Assembly: GCF_001318295.1 (NCBI RefSeq)
Contig: NZ_CP012665.1
Span: 186,001-250,000, forward strand
Origin: Candidatus Xiphinematobacter sp. Idaho Grape
GTDB taxonomy: Bacteria; Verrucomicrobiota; Verrucomicrobiia; Chthoniobacterales; Xiphinematobacteraceae
DNA length: 64,000 nucleotides
Direction of reading: 5' to 3'
In this document: positions 9,634-19,462 of the stretch, piece after piece
How the letters are laid out: every line of letters begins with the position of its first letter
How positions within the stretch are numbered: the stretch's first letter is position 1
Program-made: the position numbers and the translations under genes
The notes under the pieces: model-generated
Told to the model about the DNA's origin: nothing
Database searches by the model: none
Seen by the model: the letters and a program-made list of their open reading frames with translations, nothing else

Positions 9634-10244
9634 AAACGAATAACAGCAAGACCACTGAGATAGAGAGAGATACTAGGCTCTGTAAGGGGGGTAACCAGTC
9701 ATCTCGGCGTGACTTCCTATTAAAGGTGGGTATTGGACTAAATATCGCTGCCGGAGTTATGGTAGGTATTCCAGTAATAGGATATGTTTTTTCTAGCCTT
9801 ATCAGGAGGCCCAAACTCCATTGGATCGCACTTGGAGAGACCGATTCTTTCCCAGAGGAAGAAACACGCTTATCAAAGTATAGAAACCCAAGCCATCGCC
9901 CCTGGGATGGGGCAATTACGGACATTCCTTGCTGGGTCCGCCGGCTAAAGGGGGATGTTTTTCAGGTTTTTGCCATTAACTGCACCCACTTAGGCTGCCC
10001 CGTGCGTTGGTTTGCCGAATCCAAGCTCTTCTTTTGTCCGTGTCATGGAGGAGTTTACTACCAAGATGGTTCCAGGGCGGCTGGCCCTCCTCCACGGGGC
10101 TTGTTTGAGTATGAAACCAAGATTGAGGAAAAGAAGCTTTGGATTAAGGGCGGAATCCTGCCGACTCTAGCGAATACTCCTCAGAAGGTTTACTTGAATG
10201 ACTTCACTAAGGAACAAGGAGAAGAAACAGCGAGTGTAAAGTAA
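9630..10244 (+). CDS. qcrA: Rieske iron-sulphur protein
   Basis: A 204-residue Rieske protein of a bc-type quinol oxidase complex. The [2Fe-2S] ligands lie in NCTHLGCPVRW (C118, H120) and FFCPCHGGVYY (C136, H139), with the structural disulphide cysteines C123 and C138. The N-terminus has a twin-arginine motif SSRRDFL followed by a single hydrophobic helix (about 33-57). That is typical of Tat-exported Rieske proteins that keep the helix as anchor. It starts at a GTG inside a GTGA overlap with the cytochrome c gene. It is followed after 30 bp by the cytochrome b/c gene. Confidence 0.95.
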   Translation: MKTNNSKTTEIERDTRLCKGGNQSSRRDFLLKVGIGLNIAAGVMVGIPVIGYVFSSLIRRPKLHWIALGETDSFPEEETRLSKYRNPSHRPWDGAITDIPCWVRRLKGDVFQVFAINCTHLGCPVRWFAESKLFFCPCHGGVYYQDGSRAAGPPPRGLFEYETKIEEKKLWIKGGILPTLANTPQKVYLNDFTKEQGEETASVK

Positions 10245-10274
10245 GATTAAACACTTTTAAACATTGGCTAGTTG

Positions 10275-11720
10275 ATGCGAATACTGCGAAATGTAGCTTT
10301 TTGGCTTGATGATCGCCTGCATATTACCCACCTTTTTAAGGAAACGGCAGGACATCCTATCCCTAAAACTTCTGCAAGTTGGTTCTACGTTTTTGGCAGC
10401 GCAACGCTCCTATGTTTGGGTGTCCAGATTGTGAGCGGCATCTGTCTGGCCTTAGTTTACATACCCTCCGGTTCAGAATCTTATTCTACGCTACGTTATC
10501 TAACCCTCTATCAAGAGTTGGGATGGCTCTTGCGAGGTATGCACTGTTGGGGATCCAACTTCATGGTTGTTATCATGGCATTGCACATGACTCAAGTGTT
10601 TCTCTGGGGTGCCTATAAATATCCTAGAGAGATGACATGGATTTCTGGGTGTGCTCTACTGGTTATCACTCTTGGACTGGCATTTACAGGGCAGATCCTC
10701 CGTTTTGATGAGGATGCCTATTGGGGGCTAGGTATCGGTGCTTCCATCCTTGCACGCGTGCCCCTTGTGGGGGACCAGCTTGTCCATCTTGTGTTGGGGG
10801 GAGCCATTATTTCAGCGGACACTCTTTCACGCTTCTTTGCTTTGCATGTGTTTGTACTACCAGGATTAGCGTTGGCTATCGTCGGGCTCCACTTATATCT
10901 GGTAGTTTTGAAGGGGATCAACGAGTACCCTCAACCGGGAATACAAGTTAGAAAGGATACCTATGATGCTGAGTACCGCACCATTTTGGCAAAGGAGAGT
11001 ATTCCATTTGTTCCAAAAGCGATTGGTAAGGACTTAATAGCTGCTGCAATTGTCCTTTTTGGTATTGTCAGCTGTGCAGCAATCTTTGGGCCTAAGGGTC
11101 CAATGGGACCGCCTGTCCCAACGCAGATTGATTCCGTACCACGTCCAGATGCTCCTTTTATGTGGATTTTTGCTTTGGCAGCATTACTGCCAGACTATAT
11201 GGAGGATGTAGTCATTTTGGGTGCGCCCCTGCTTTTTGGAGGCCTGTTACTGTCGCTTCCATTCCTTTCGAATGAGGGAGAAAAGAGTTGGAGAAGACGT
11301 CCTATTGCCATCTTAGCTGTAATTCTTCTTTATCTCTCTGTTGGACTATTGACTTACTTAGGATACACTGCTCCATGGTCACCAGATATGAATGCTTGGA
11401 CAGCTGCACCTATTCCCCAAAAGTTTTTGGAGGGCCGTACTCCTCTTGAGCTTGCCGGTGCTTCCATTCTACAGTTCAAGCAGTGTCGTAATTGTCACGC
11501 TCTTGGTAGCGTAGGAGGTTGTCGTGGACCAGATCTATCAGATGTGGGAACTCGCTTGACAGCACCACAGCTAGCCCGCCAAATCCTTCAGGGAGGCGGA
11601 AATATGCCCGCCTATGGAAAAAACCTTAGCCCTTACGAAATAAAGGCACTGGTGGACTATATGGTTACCCTGCGTCCAAAACATATTCCAGCTACACGTG
11701 GATCTATTGCATCCCCGTAA
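10275..11720 (+). CDS. Cytochrome b fused to a C-terminal cytochrome c domain
   Basis: Quinol-oxidising cytochrome b of the complex III equivalent, 481 residues. The N-terminal four-helix part binds two b haems through the histidines in RGMHCWGSN, MALHMTQVF, FFALHVFV and GLHLYLV. The second pair is spaced by 14 residues, as in b6f-type rather than mitochondrial-type cytochrome b. A subunit-IV-like part with about three more helices follows, then a cytochrome c domain with CRNCHAL (about 404-408) and a GGNMPAYG methionine. At the Qo site, where families usually have PEWY or PDWY, the sequence reads PRPDAPFMWIF. A TTG one codon before the chosen ATG is an alternative start. Confidence 0.93.
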   Translation: MRILRNVAFWLDDRLHITHLFKETAGHPIPKTSASWFYVFGSATLLCLGVQIVSGICLALVYIPSGSESYSTLRYLTLYQELGWLLRGMHCWGSNFMVVIMALHMTQVFLWGAYKYPREMTWISGCALLVITLGLAFTGQILRFDEDAYWGLGIGASILARVPLVGDQLVHLVLGGAIISADTLSRFFALHVFVLPGLALAIVGLHLYLVVLKGINEYPQPGIQVRKDTYDAEYRTILAKESIPFVPKAIGKDLIAAAIVLFGIVSCAAIFGPKGPMGPPVPTQIDSVPRPDAPFMWIFALAALLPDYMEDVVILGAPLLFGGLLLSLPFLSNEGEKSWRRRPIAILAVILLYLSVGLLTYLGYTAPWSPDMNAWTAAPIPQKFLEGRTPLELAGASILQFKQCRNCHALGSVGGCRGPDLSDVGTRLTAPQLARQILQGGGNMPAYGKNLSPYEIKALVDYMVTLRPKHIPATRGSIASP

Positions 11721-11870
11721 GGCTTCTCAAAAAGCCTGTGTTACAGTTGTTCTCCACTAGAAAATGAGGTTGCAGAGCAGTGTGCCTGGTTTTTTAGAGG
11801 AAATGATTTTTTCATCTGCTGACTTTAGTTGTGTGGAGTCTATTGCTCAACACGAAGGGCCGTGTGTTCC

Positions 11871-14147
11871 ATGGAACAGGTAGCAGAAGCCGCAATATTT
11901 TCCTGGAATTGGGAGCCAGCGGTTCTGCTTCCCCTCTCCTTCTCCCTGTGGGTTTACAGACGTGGGTGGAAGAAGCTACGTACCTTGGCTCCCTCTCGCT
12001 TCCCACTCTGGCGTTTCCTCTGCTTCCTGGGAGGCTCAGTGGTCCTGTTTTTAGCTATTTGTTCGCCACTAGATACTTTTGGGAACCTTCTATTGCAGGT
12101 GCACATGGTGCAGCACCTGCTGCTTACGATGATAGTACCCCCGCTCTTACTTCTCGGGTTTCCCTATCTACCTATTCTTCTTGGGCTGCCTCGTGGGTTG
12201 GTTGCCAATGTGCTGGGGCCGTTCCTTTCCTGGAAGATATTAAAGATACTTGGAAAATTTCTGACCCATCCAGCAATATGCTGTGGCTTGTTTCTTTTCT
12301 CCAATATCCTTTGGCATGTACCTTTCTTCTACGAAGCGGCACTTAAGTTTCCCGTTTGGCACAAAACAGAACACGCTTGTTTTGTGTGGACCTCTTTACT
12401 CTTCTGGTGGCCAGTTATCCAGCCATGGCCCAGTCGTGCTTGTTGGCCTCGCTGGACGATGGTTCCCTATTTACTCATAGCAGACCTTCAAAACACCATC
12501 CTCTCTGCCTTTCTCTCCTTTTGTGATCACGCCCTTTACCAAACATACGCCATAGCTCCACGCATAGGCGGGATTAGCACATTGGAGGACCAAGCAGCCG
12601 CTGGAGCCATTATGTGGGTGCCTGGATCCATTGTTTTTCTGGCACCTGTCAGTCTGATTGTCTTCCAGTTTCTAAGTCCACAAAGATCGGTGATTTACCA
12701 ACCTGCGATAGTTATTCATAAACCTTTGCCCAATAGTCCTTTTGACCTTCTAAGAGCTCCACTAGTTGGCAGCCTCCTGCGCAGAAAGGCCGTTCGCCGA
12801 TTTCTGCAGGTGACTCTATTAATGCTAGCAATCTTAGTCATGATAGAAGGATGGTGGGGACCCCAGTTTGGTCCAATGAATCTTGCTGGAATTTTGCCTT
12901 GGACACACTGGAGGGGATTAACTGTGATGGGACTATTGATTGCTGGAAATTTTTTTTGCATGGCTTGTCCTTTCACCCTAACACGCGACTTGGCACGGAG
13001 GATTCTGCCATTCCAGCGTTGGAGCTGGCCAAAGTGGCTGCGCACCAAGTGGATTGCAGTAGGACTCCTGGTTCTTTTTTTCTGGGCCTATGAAGCCTTC
13101 AGCCTATGGAACTCCCCCAGGCTAACGGCAGGGATAATAGCGGGATATTTTTCGTTAGTGGTGCTGATAGATGTTCTCTTCAAGAATGCGGCTTTTTGCA
13201 AGTACGTTTGCCCAATTGGGCAGTTCCATTTTGTGCAATCCCTTAATTCTCCCCTACAAGTACAGGCACGAGACGCAACTGTGTGCGCATCATGTCGCAC
13301 TTATGATTGCATTCGGGGAAGCACCATAGAAAAAAAGAGAAAAAATCGTGGCTGTGAGCTACACCTTTTTCAGCCGCACAAGCATGGGAATATGGATTGT
13401 ACATTCTGCCTGGACTGCGTGTACGCGTGTCCCAAGGACAACGTCGGTTTAGTTATGTCACCTCCATGGAAAGAATTAGCGCTAGACCATAAACGCTCTG
13501 GAGTAGGCAGATATTCACATCGCTTTGACCTAGCAGTACTCGTTGTGGTTTTAACATTTGGAGCATTTGCGAATGCCATGGGCATGGTAACGCCGGTCCT
13601 CCAATTGGAAAATACGATAAAAACCCTGTGTGGGATTACTTCTACACTTCCAATAGTTACAGCGTTCTATATCTTGGCACTTCTCGTTTTACCGGCAATC
13701 ACAGTAAGCCTAGCAGGCTGGTTAAGTCTACGCTTAGGTAAACCCCAAGCAGGCTGGAAGCAAATTTTCTCACAACTCTCCATGAGTTTAGTTCCTGTGG
13801 GGTTTGGGATGTGGCTCTCCCATTTTCTTTTCCACTTCTTTACAGCCTCTCACACATTTATCCCGGCCTTTCAGAGATTTTTTTCTGATATAGGACTTCC
13901 TCTGCTGGGAACACCGGATTGGTCCATACGTTCCTGGGCCTTTCCGGGGTTATTAGGCTGGGAACTGCTTCTACTTGATCTTGGACTTTTAATGGGACTC
14001 TTTGTGGCATGGGAACGTGCAGGCCTTTTAGGTTTAAGTACTTCTCGGTTGGGAATATTTCTTCCATGGGGAACACTCATCTTACTGCTTTACTCAGTCG
14101 GTGCATGGATTCTCCTTCAGCCTATGGACATGCGCGGCACTATCTGA
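11871..14147 (+). CDS. CtaG-like oxidase assembly domain fused to a membrane polyferredoxin
   Basis: A 758-residue fusion. About residues 1-280 match the caa3_CtaG family of oxidase copper-assembly factors, with VHMVQHLLLTMIVPP, FSNILWHVPFFYEAA and WHKTEHACFVWTSLLFWWP. The rest looks like a NapH/CcoG-type membrane iron-sulphur protein. It has NFFCMACPFTL (about 362-368), CKYVCPIGQFH (about 443), CASCRTYDC (about 472-480) and a ferredoxin motif CTFCLDCVYACPKDN (about 510), set among further helices. It closes the respiratory operon 150 bp after the cytochrome b/c gene. The inferred role is copper delivery and redox-dependent assembly of the oxidase. The chosen ATG gives MEQVAEAAIFSWNW; a TTG 42 bp earlier is possible. 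Confidence 0.85.
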   Translation: MEQVAEAAIFSWNWEPAVLLPLSFSLWVYRRGWKKLRTLAPSRFPLWRFLCFLGGSVVLFLAICSPLDTFGNLLLQVHMVQHLLLTMIVPPLLLLGFPYLPILLGLPRGLVANVLGPFLSWKILKILGKFLTHPAICCGLFLFSNILWHVPFFYEAALKFPVWHKTEHACFVWTSLLFWWPVIQPWPSRACWPRWTMVPYLLIADLQNTILSAFLSFCDHALYQTYAIAPRIGGISTLEDQAAAGAIMWVPGSIVFLAPVSLIVFQFLSPQRSVIYQPAIVIHKPLPNSPFDLLRAPLVGSLLRRKAVRRFLQVTLLMLAILVMIEGWWGPQFGPMNLAGILPWTHWRGLTVMGLLIAGNFFCMACPFTLTRDLARRILPFQRWSWPKWLRTKWIAVGLLVLFFWAYEAFSLWNSPRLTAGIIAGYFSLVVLIDVLFKNAAFCKYVCPIGQFHFVQSLNSPLQVQARDATVCASCRTYDCIRGSTIEKKRKNRGCELHLFQPHKHGNMDCTFCLDCVYACPKDNVGLVMSPPWKELALDHKRSGVGRYSHRFDLAVLVVVLTFGAFANAMGMVTPVLQLENTIKTLCGITSTLPIVTAFYILALLVLPAITVSLAGWLSLRLGKPQAGWKQIFSQLSMSLVPVGFGMWLSHFLFHFFTASHTFIPAFQRFFSDIGLPLLGTPDWSIRSWAFPGLLGWELLLLDLGLLMGLFVAWERAGLLGLSTSRLGIFLPWGTLILLLYSVGAWILLQPMDMRGTI

Positions 14148-14243
14148 CAAACCGAAACGCAAGCAAGAGCTCTCCTGGCATCTGTCTCTATACGCCTCGC
14201 TGTCTTAGTTTACTCTCCTTCGATAGACACTCCAAATTTTGAT

Positions 14244-15350
14244 TCAAGATTGACCGGCATTCAGTTTTTGTAGAGCTGGTAAAACAAATAAGCCATCTTT
14301 GCGAACAAGTTTGTCGTCAAACCATACCTCCCCTCCGCCATAATCTGTCCTTTGGATGGATATCATATCCCAGTGGATACGACTCTTGTTACCGTTTCCT
14401 CCTACAGAATAGGCCTGACCTGGAGTAAAGTGAAAAGAGCCTGCGATCTTTTCATCGAAAAGGATGTCACGGATAGGATGAAGAATGTAAGGATTAAACC
14501 CTAGCGAGAATTCCCCGATATAGCGGGCACCAGTATCAGAATCCAAAATTTCATTGAGCTTCCTTGTATTGTTAGAGGCAGCCCTTACTATTTTGCCTGC
14601 TCTAAATTCTAGATGAATATTGTCAAATGGAGCGCCCTGATAGATCGTTGGCACATTAAAATGCACGTATCCTTCCACGCTACGCTTTATTGGACAGGAA
14701 AAAACTTCTCCGTCTGGAATATTCCTCTCCCCGCCGCATATCACAGCCCCAATCCCTTTTATACTGAAGCGGAGATCAGTTTCCGGTCCAACTAGGTTTA
14801 CCTTGTCAGTTTTCTCCATTAGGCCCTTCAGGGCCCCCATAGCAGGCAGCATGCTCGAGTAGTCAAGCGTACAAACTCGAAAATAGAAATCTTCGAAAGC
14901 CTCGGTGCTCATCTGAGCCTGTTGAGCAAACGAGGATGTAGGGCAGCGGAGCACTACCCACTTAGTCTTGTTAATCCGGCAGTCTAGGACAGGGCGCATC
15001 ATTCCGGCGGTAAGTGCCATATTGGCTTCTGGAACGTCTATCAGTTCTGTCATATTATGCCCCCCTCGTAAAGCGACATACGCTTGCATTTTTTTCATGC
15101 GAACCAGCGCCACAGCCCGGCAAACATCTAGCTGTGACTGGCTGACGCCAAGAGCCAATTCGCGAGCAATTTTTGCGCGATGTAGTTGGACAAAAGGAAC
15201 ACCCTCTTTAGAGCGCACTGCGCGAATAAGTGCAATAACTGCTTCATCCGAAACGTCAAAAGCATCTATTAGCACCCGCTCTCCCGCTTTTAAGCGTATG
15301 GAGTGTTCAACAAGATGTTTAGCTAATTGGTCATAGCGAGGATCACTCAT
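14244..15350 (-). CDS. M29-family metallo-aminopeptidase
   Basis: A 368-residue member of the thermophilic-type M29 aminopeptidases, which use a two-metal site to remove N-terminal residues from peptides. The start [20 protein letters not shown] is typical of the family, followed by [18 protein letters not shown]. Metal-binding residues are expected in the C-terminal half, for example around GEFSLGFNP and the histidines in NKSRIHWDM. The frame is open for 55 more codons upstream (to 15515), but that part does not look like the family, so the ATG at 15350 is preferred. It is convergent with the respiratory operon. Confidence 0.87.
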   Translation of the reverse strand: MSDPRYDQLAKHLVEHSIRLKAGERVLIDAFDVSDEAVIALIRAVRSKEGVPFVQLHRAKIARELALGVSQSQLDVCRAVALVRMKKMQAYVALRGGHNMTELIDVPEANMALTAGMMRPVLDCRINKTKWVVLRCPTSSFAQQAQMSTEAFEDFYFRVCTLDYSSMLPAMGALKGLMEKTDKVNLVGPETDLRFSIKGIGAVICGGERNIPDGEVFSCPIKRSVEGYVHFNVPTIYQGAPFDNIHLEFRAGKIVRAASNNTRKLNEILDSDTGARYIGEFSLGFNPYILHPIRDILFDEKIAGSFHFTPGQAYSVGGNGNKSRIHWDMISIQRTDYGGGEVWFDDKLVRKDGLFVLPALQKLNAGQS

Positions 15351-15862
15351 ATGCGCGGCACAGCTTTCAAACTGCTGTACCCCTATCACAAAGGGGCTTA
15401 CTGCGGGAAACTTTTTCTTCAGTATAAGAACTCTGTGTACAACAGACTCGAGATTTAATGGTTCCTCATGCTCGTCATACTTCGCATGACATCCCAATGT
15501 GTCCTGCGAGGGCAATCCTGCAAACGACTATCTCTCCGGGATTCTCCGGACAGAAAAGAGGGGATGCTCCGTCGTTGCGGTAGTTTGTGACCTCCGATGT
15601 GTAACCGAGGTAAAACCTAGCAACTTGGCACAGGCCCCCTCCCTGAGGGCATTATGTTCGCGGGGAGACGCTGCGAGACGAGCTAACAGGGGAGACCAAG
15701 TAAATCTGAAAGTAAACTTGAAGTGCAGTTTTAAGAAACCTTGCACCAAGAGATACAAGAGGCGGCCAGTATATTACAGGATATCGATGTTTTTAAAGGA
15801 TATTGACGCCAAAGCATGTTGTGTTTCCTCAAGGGAGATGTCATTGCCACAAAATAGGTCAC
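15351..15862. other. Spacer without a recognised gene
   Basis: About 510 bp between the aminopeptidase start and the regulator stop. The aminopeptidase frame stays open to 15515 but does not look like its family there. No tRNA, strong hairpin or convincing coding stretch was seen in the rest. Confidence 0.5.
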
Positions 15863-16789
15863 TCATTCTGGCTTAAGTGCCGTTGCAATAATAGTCTGGA
15901 AGTGAGGGGCCTGTCTCTCCCTAGAGACAACGGAGATTTCTGTCTTTATGAACGCAGCTCTCTCCAAGAATTGGTGCAACTCGATTTCAGAAAATCCTAA
16001 CCAGACATGTGCATATAACTCACGTGCCTGTTCATAGGTGTGGCTCACTAAGTCCAAAATCAAAACCCTCCCACCAGGTCGGAGAATACGTGCTGCCTCG
16101 TAGAGGGCGCGCTGCGGGCTGGAGGTGTGATGCAAGGCTTGGCTGAAAAGTGCCAGATCAACCTCTCCATCCTTTATGGGGAGGTTTTCAATATCTCCCA
16201 GGCGATATTCTAGATTTTGGCATCCATGGCTACGAGCCAAAGAAGAACCAAATTTTACCATAGCTGCAGAATTATCTACGGCAATTACCCTTTGAGCAGT
16301 ACGTGCGAGTAGTTGCGAGAGGGTGCCTTCTCCTGCACCTAAATCTGCAATTACTCCTGGAGGAAGAATCCTTAAAAGAGCGTGTGCTAGTGCCTGCCAA
16401 GACCTTCCAGGAATATATGCACGGTCAAATTTTCCGGCTAATTTGCTAAAGTACTCCGTCGCCCTATCCTTCCTTTTTTGGAGGGCAAGGAGTAAAGCAT
16501 TTTTATCGCGGTTAATATCTGGTAAGTCCTCAACAACTCTTCGCAGCAAAAAGTTCAGGGGCTCCAGCCTACCGTGCACGGCGGAGTAAAAAACGTTTTT
16601 TCCGACTCGACGCTGAGCAACCAAGGCTTCTCGGTGAAGCAATGCAAGATTAGCCGAAATCCTGGACTGGCCCATGCCAAGGATTTCTTGAAGCTCTGCT
16701 ACAGTAAGTTCCTCTTCTAACAATAAGGAGAGAAGTCGGAGGCGAGTAGGCTCGGTAAGTACTTTAAGCACTTGAAGGAGGGAACCCAT
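15863..16789 (-). CDS. ArsR-type repressor fused to a SAM-dependent methyltransferase domain
   Basis: A 308-residue two-domain regulator. Residues 1-85 form a winged helix of the ArsR family (LKVLTEPTRLRLLSLLLEEE, then AELQEILGMGQSRISANLAL). From about residue 110 a class I methyltransferase fold follows, with the SAM-binding motif VIADLGAGEGTLSQLL, AVDNSAAMV and LFSQALHHT. Proteins of this layout, including the SahR type, are known to sense SAM or SAH and repress methionine-cycle genes. Here it is divergent from metK-ahcY, with only 59 bp between start codons, which fits that role. No other targets can be seen. Whether it methylates anything or only uses the fold as a sensor cannot be told. 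Confidence 0.88.
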   Translation of the reverse strand: MGSLLQVLKVLTEPTRLRLLSLLLEEELTVAELQEILGMGQSRISANLALLHREALVAQRRVGKNVFYSAVHGRLEPLNFLLRRVVEDLPDINRDKNALLLALQKRKDRATEYFSKLAGKFDRAYIPGRSWQALAHALLRILPPGVIADLGAGEGTLSQLLARTAQRVIAVDNSAAMVKFGSSLARSHGCQNLEYRLGDIENLPIKDGEVDLALFSQALHHTSSPQRALYEAARILRPGGRVLILDLVSHTYEQARELYAHVWLGFSEIELHQFLERAAFIKTEISVVSRERQAPHFQTIIATALKPE

Positions 16790-16808
16790 ACTTAAGTTTA
16801 TGAAGTTA

Positions 16809-16828
16809 TTGACATGTTTTGATATGTA
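16809..16828 (+). promoter_or_regulatory. Tandem 10-bp repeat, candidate operator over a -35 box
   Basis: Between the regulator and metK the sequence reads TTGACATGTT directly followed by TTGATATGTA, a head-to-tail repeat with a period of one helical turn. The first copy contains a perfect TTGACA. At a spacing of 16 bp there is only a weak -10 candidate, TTTATC at 16831. Repressor binding here would block metK transcription and perhaps the regulator's own. The assignment is inferred from position and repeat structure. Confidence 0.45.
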
Positions 16829-16848
16829 GATTTATCTGTTTAAGGACA

Positions 16849-18018
16849 ATGCCCCGCCAATTCGTTTTTGCCTCCGAGTCTGTAGGAGAGGGACATCCCG
16901 ACAAGGTATGTGACACAATTTCCGATGCCATCTTAGATGCGTGTTTGGTTCAAGATGAAGATAGCCGCGTTGCTTGTGAAATTTATGCCAAGAGCAACCT
17001 ATTAGTAATAGGAGGAGAAATCACGACGCGGGCCAAGGTGGCTTACAACGACATTGCTAGGAGAGCAATCCGGGAAATTGGGTATGTAGATGACGATGAC
17101 GTTTTCCATGCTGATAAAATCCTCATTCTCAATGCCATCACAAAGCAAAGTGAGGATATTGCCAGAGGGATAACCAAAAAGGCTAGCAGAAGGAGAGTTG
17201 CTGAACAATGCGCTGGTGATCAGGGCTTAATGTTTGGGTATGCTTGTATCGAGACCCCGGAACTAATGCCAGCACCCATTATGTTTGCACATCGTCTCGG
17301 CTACGAATTGACTCGTCTACGCAAGCAAGGTGGAATCGGCTGGCTGCGGCCCGATACCAAAAGTCAAGTCTCCGTCGTTTACACCGGAAATAAACCCACT
17401 GCTATTTCTAGCGTAGTAGTTTCCACTCAGCACACTCCGGATATCTCACAGAAAGAGATTAAGTCCTTTGTTACTGAGGAGGTGGTTTGGAAGGTACTAC
17501 CTCTAGAATTGCTTAACAGCGAAACACGTCTTCTAGTTAATCCTACTGGGAACTTTGTGGTGGGAGGGCCTCAAGGCGATGCAGGACTCACAGGGAGGAA
17601 AATTATTGTGGATACTTATGGTGGTATGGGGCGGCATGGTGGCGGAGCCTTTTCCGGAAAAGATCCCTCCAAAGTAGACCGTTCTGCGGCCTATATGGGG
17701 CGATACGTAGCAAAAAACGTGGTAGCAGCTCAAATAGCAGATCAGTGTGAAGTCCAACTTGCTTATGCCATTGGATGTGCCGAGCCTGTTAGTCTACACG
17801 TCAATACTTTTGGAACATCAAAGATAGATGAAGCGCGTATTGAAGCCGCTGTAAAAGCTGTTTTTGGGTTTAGGCCAGCCGAAATTACTAAACAGTTAGG
17901 CTTGCTCAGACCTATCTATTCTAAAACCACCAACTATGGGCACTTTGGTAAAGTAGGTGGGGAATTTTCCTGGGAGAGGACTGATAAAATAGAGGCCCTC
18001 CGGGAAGCCATAAAATAA
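16849..18018 (+). CDS. metK: S-adenosylmethionine synthetase
   Basis: Makes SAM from methionine and ATP in the cytoplasm. The 389-residue protein starts [20 protein letters not shown], the usual MetK N-terminus with the ATP-binding GHPDK. Later signatures are [12 protein letters not shown]-like [13 protein letters not shown], the phosphate loop [19 protein letters not shown] and the C-terminal YGHFGK. An upstream TTG at 16819 is in frame, but the ATG at 16849, preceded by AAGG, matches the family start. It is followed after 13 bp by ahcY, so the two form the core of the SAM cycle under the divergent regulator. Confidence 0.97.
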   Translation: MPRQFVFASESVGEGHPDKVCDTISDAILDACLVQDEDSRVACEIYAKSNLLVIGGEITTRAKVAYNDIARRAIREIGYVDDDDVFHADKILILNAITKQSEDIARGITKKASRRRVAEQCAGDQGLMFGYACIETPELMPAPIMFAHRLGYELTRLRKQGGIGWLRPDTKSQVSVVYTGNKPTAISSVVVSTQHTPDISQKEIKSFVTEEVVWKVLPLELLNSETRLLVNPTGNFVVGGPQGDAGLTGRKIIVDTYGGMGRHGGGAFSGKDPSKVDRSAAYMGRYVAKNVVAAQIADQCEVQLAYAIGCAEPVSLHVNTFGTSKIDEARIEAAVKAVFGFRPAEITKQLGLLRPIYSKTTNYGHFGKVGGEFSWERTDKIEALREAIK

Positions 18019-18031
18019 GAACTTGAATCCT

Positions 18032-19462
18032 ATGAATACTGCAAACCTAATTTCCCATCAGGCGGACCATCAAGTAGCGAACCTTGCACTTGCCAATTGG
18101 GGGCGCAAGGAAATTACCATGGCCGAGCATGAAATGCCCGGACTCATGGCACTTCGGACAAAGTGGAGTAAAGAAAAACCCCTGCAAAACGTGCGGATTA
18201 CTGGTTTGGTTCATATGACCGTCCAAACAGCGGTACTTATCGAGACTCTCTGCAGACTAGGTGCTTCTGTACGTTGGGCAAGCTGCAATGTTTTCTCCAC
18301 GCAAGACCACGCCGCGGCTGCTATTGCTAAGGCGGGAGTGGCTATCTTTGCATGGAAGGGGGAGACGCTGGGAGAGTACTGGCAATGTATCTATCGGGCT
18401 CTCTGTTTCCCAGGGGGGCAAGGGCCCCACCTTATCATAGATGATGGTGGAGACGCTACCTTTCTTGTTCATAAAGGCTACGAGCTAGAAGAAGGCAGCG
18501 ACTGGGTGAATGCTTCGTCTATAACCTCTGAAGAGAACATCATCAAAAATCTTCTGAAGCGAGTCCATATGGAAATCCCCTTCCACTGGCATGAGATTAC
18601 CAAGGAGTGGTGCGGAGTTGCTGAAGAAACCACTACCGGTATACGCCGCCTTTATAAGATGTTAGAACAAGGAAGACTCTTGGTACCCGCCATCAATGTC
18701 AATGACTCCGTTACTAAGTCAAAGTTCGACAATTTGTATGGTTGCCGCGAGTCTATAGTGGACGGAATTAAGCGTGCCACTGATGTGATGATTGCTGGAA
18801 AGGTCGCAGTTGTTTGTGGATATGGGCCTGTAGGTAAAGGGTGTGCACACGCACTTTGTAGGTTCGGTGCACGTGTGATTGTCACAGAGATTGATCCTAT
18901 TAATGCTCTGCAAGCAGCAATGGAGGGGTTTGAGGTTACTTGTGTGGAGCAATCGCTTGGAAAAGCCGATATCTATGTGACTGCCACTGGCAATTGTGAT
19001 GTTCTAACCCTAGAGCATGTCTTTGAAATGAAGGATCAGGCCATTGTTTGCAACATTGGACATTTTGATAACGAGATCCAAGTGGACCGTTTGAACCGAC
19101 ACCCTAGGGTTACTAAGTTAAACATTAAGCCGCAACTAGACTGTTATGAACTCCCTAATGGCCACCAGATTTACCTGCTAGCAGAAGGGCGTCTAGTTAA
19201 TTTAGGGTGTGCCACCGGACATCCTAGCTTTGTGATGTCTAATTCCTTTACTAACCAGGTGCTTGCACAAATTGATCTGTGGGAGAACCGCAAGCAATAC
19301 AAAGCTGGGATTTATCGCCTGCCTAAGCATTTAGATGAAGAAGTAGCTCGTCTGCATCTGGGAAAAATTGGGGTCCGACTTACACGACTAACGCCTATTC
19401 AAGCAGACTATCTCGGTGTGCCTGTAGAAGGACCATATAAGCCTGAACGCTACCACTATTGA
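18032..19462 (+). CDS. ahcY: Adenosylhomocysteinase
   Basis: Hydrolyses S-adenosylhomocysteine to homocysteine and adenosine, removing the inhibitor left by methyltransferases. The protein is about 476 residues, as in the long bacterial/eukaryotic form. Visible signatures are [17 protein letters not shown], the NAD-binding [33 protein letters not shown] and the C-terminal [12 protein letters not shown]-like [12 protein letters not shown]. An in-frame TTG three codons upstream (18023) is an alternative start. It is the second gene of the metK-ahcY pair, and its 3' end slightly overlaps a gene remnant on the other strand. Confidence 0.97.
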   Translation: MNTANLISHQADHQVANLALANWGRKEITMAEHEMPGLMALRTKWSKEKPLQNVRITGLVHMTVQTAVLIETLCRLGASVRWASCNVFSTQDHAAAAIAKAGVAIFAWKGETLGEYWQCIYRALCFPGGQGPHLIIDDGGDATFLVHKGYELEEGSDWVNASSITSEENIIKNLLKRVHMEIPFHWHEITKEWCGVAEETTTGIRRLYKMLEQGRLLVPAINVNDSVTKSKFDNLYGCRESIVDGIKRATDVMIAGKVAVVCGYGPVGKGCAHALCRFGARVIVTEIDPINALQAAMEGFEVTCVEQSLGKADIYVTATGNCDVLTLEHVFEMKDQAIVCNIGHFDNEIQVDRLNRHPRVTKLNIKPQLDCYELPNGHQIYLLAEGRLVNLGCATGHPSFVMSNSFTNQVLAQIDLWENRKQYKAGIYRLPKHLDEEVARLHLGKIGVRLTRLTPIQADYLGVPVEGPYKPERYHY

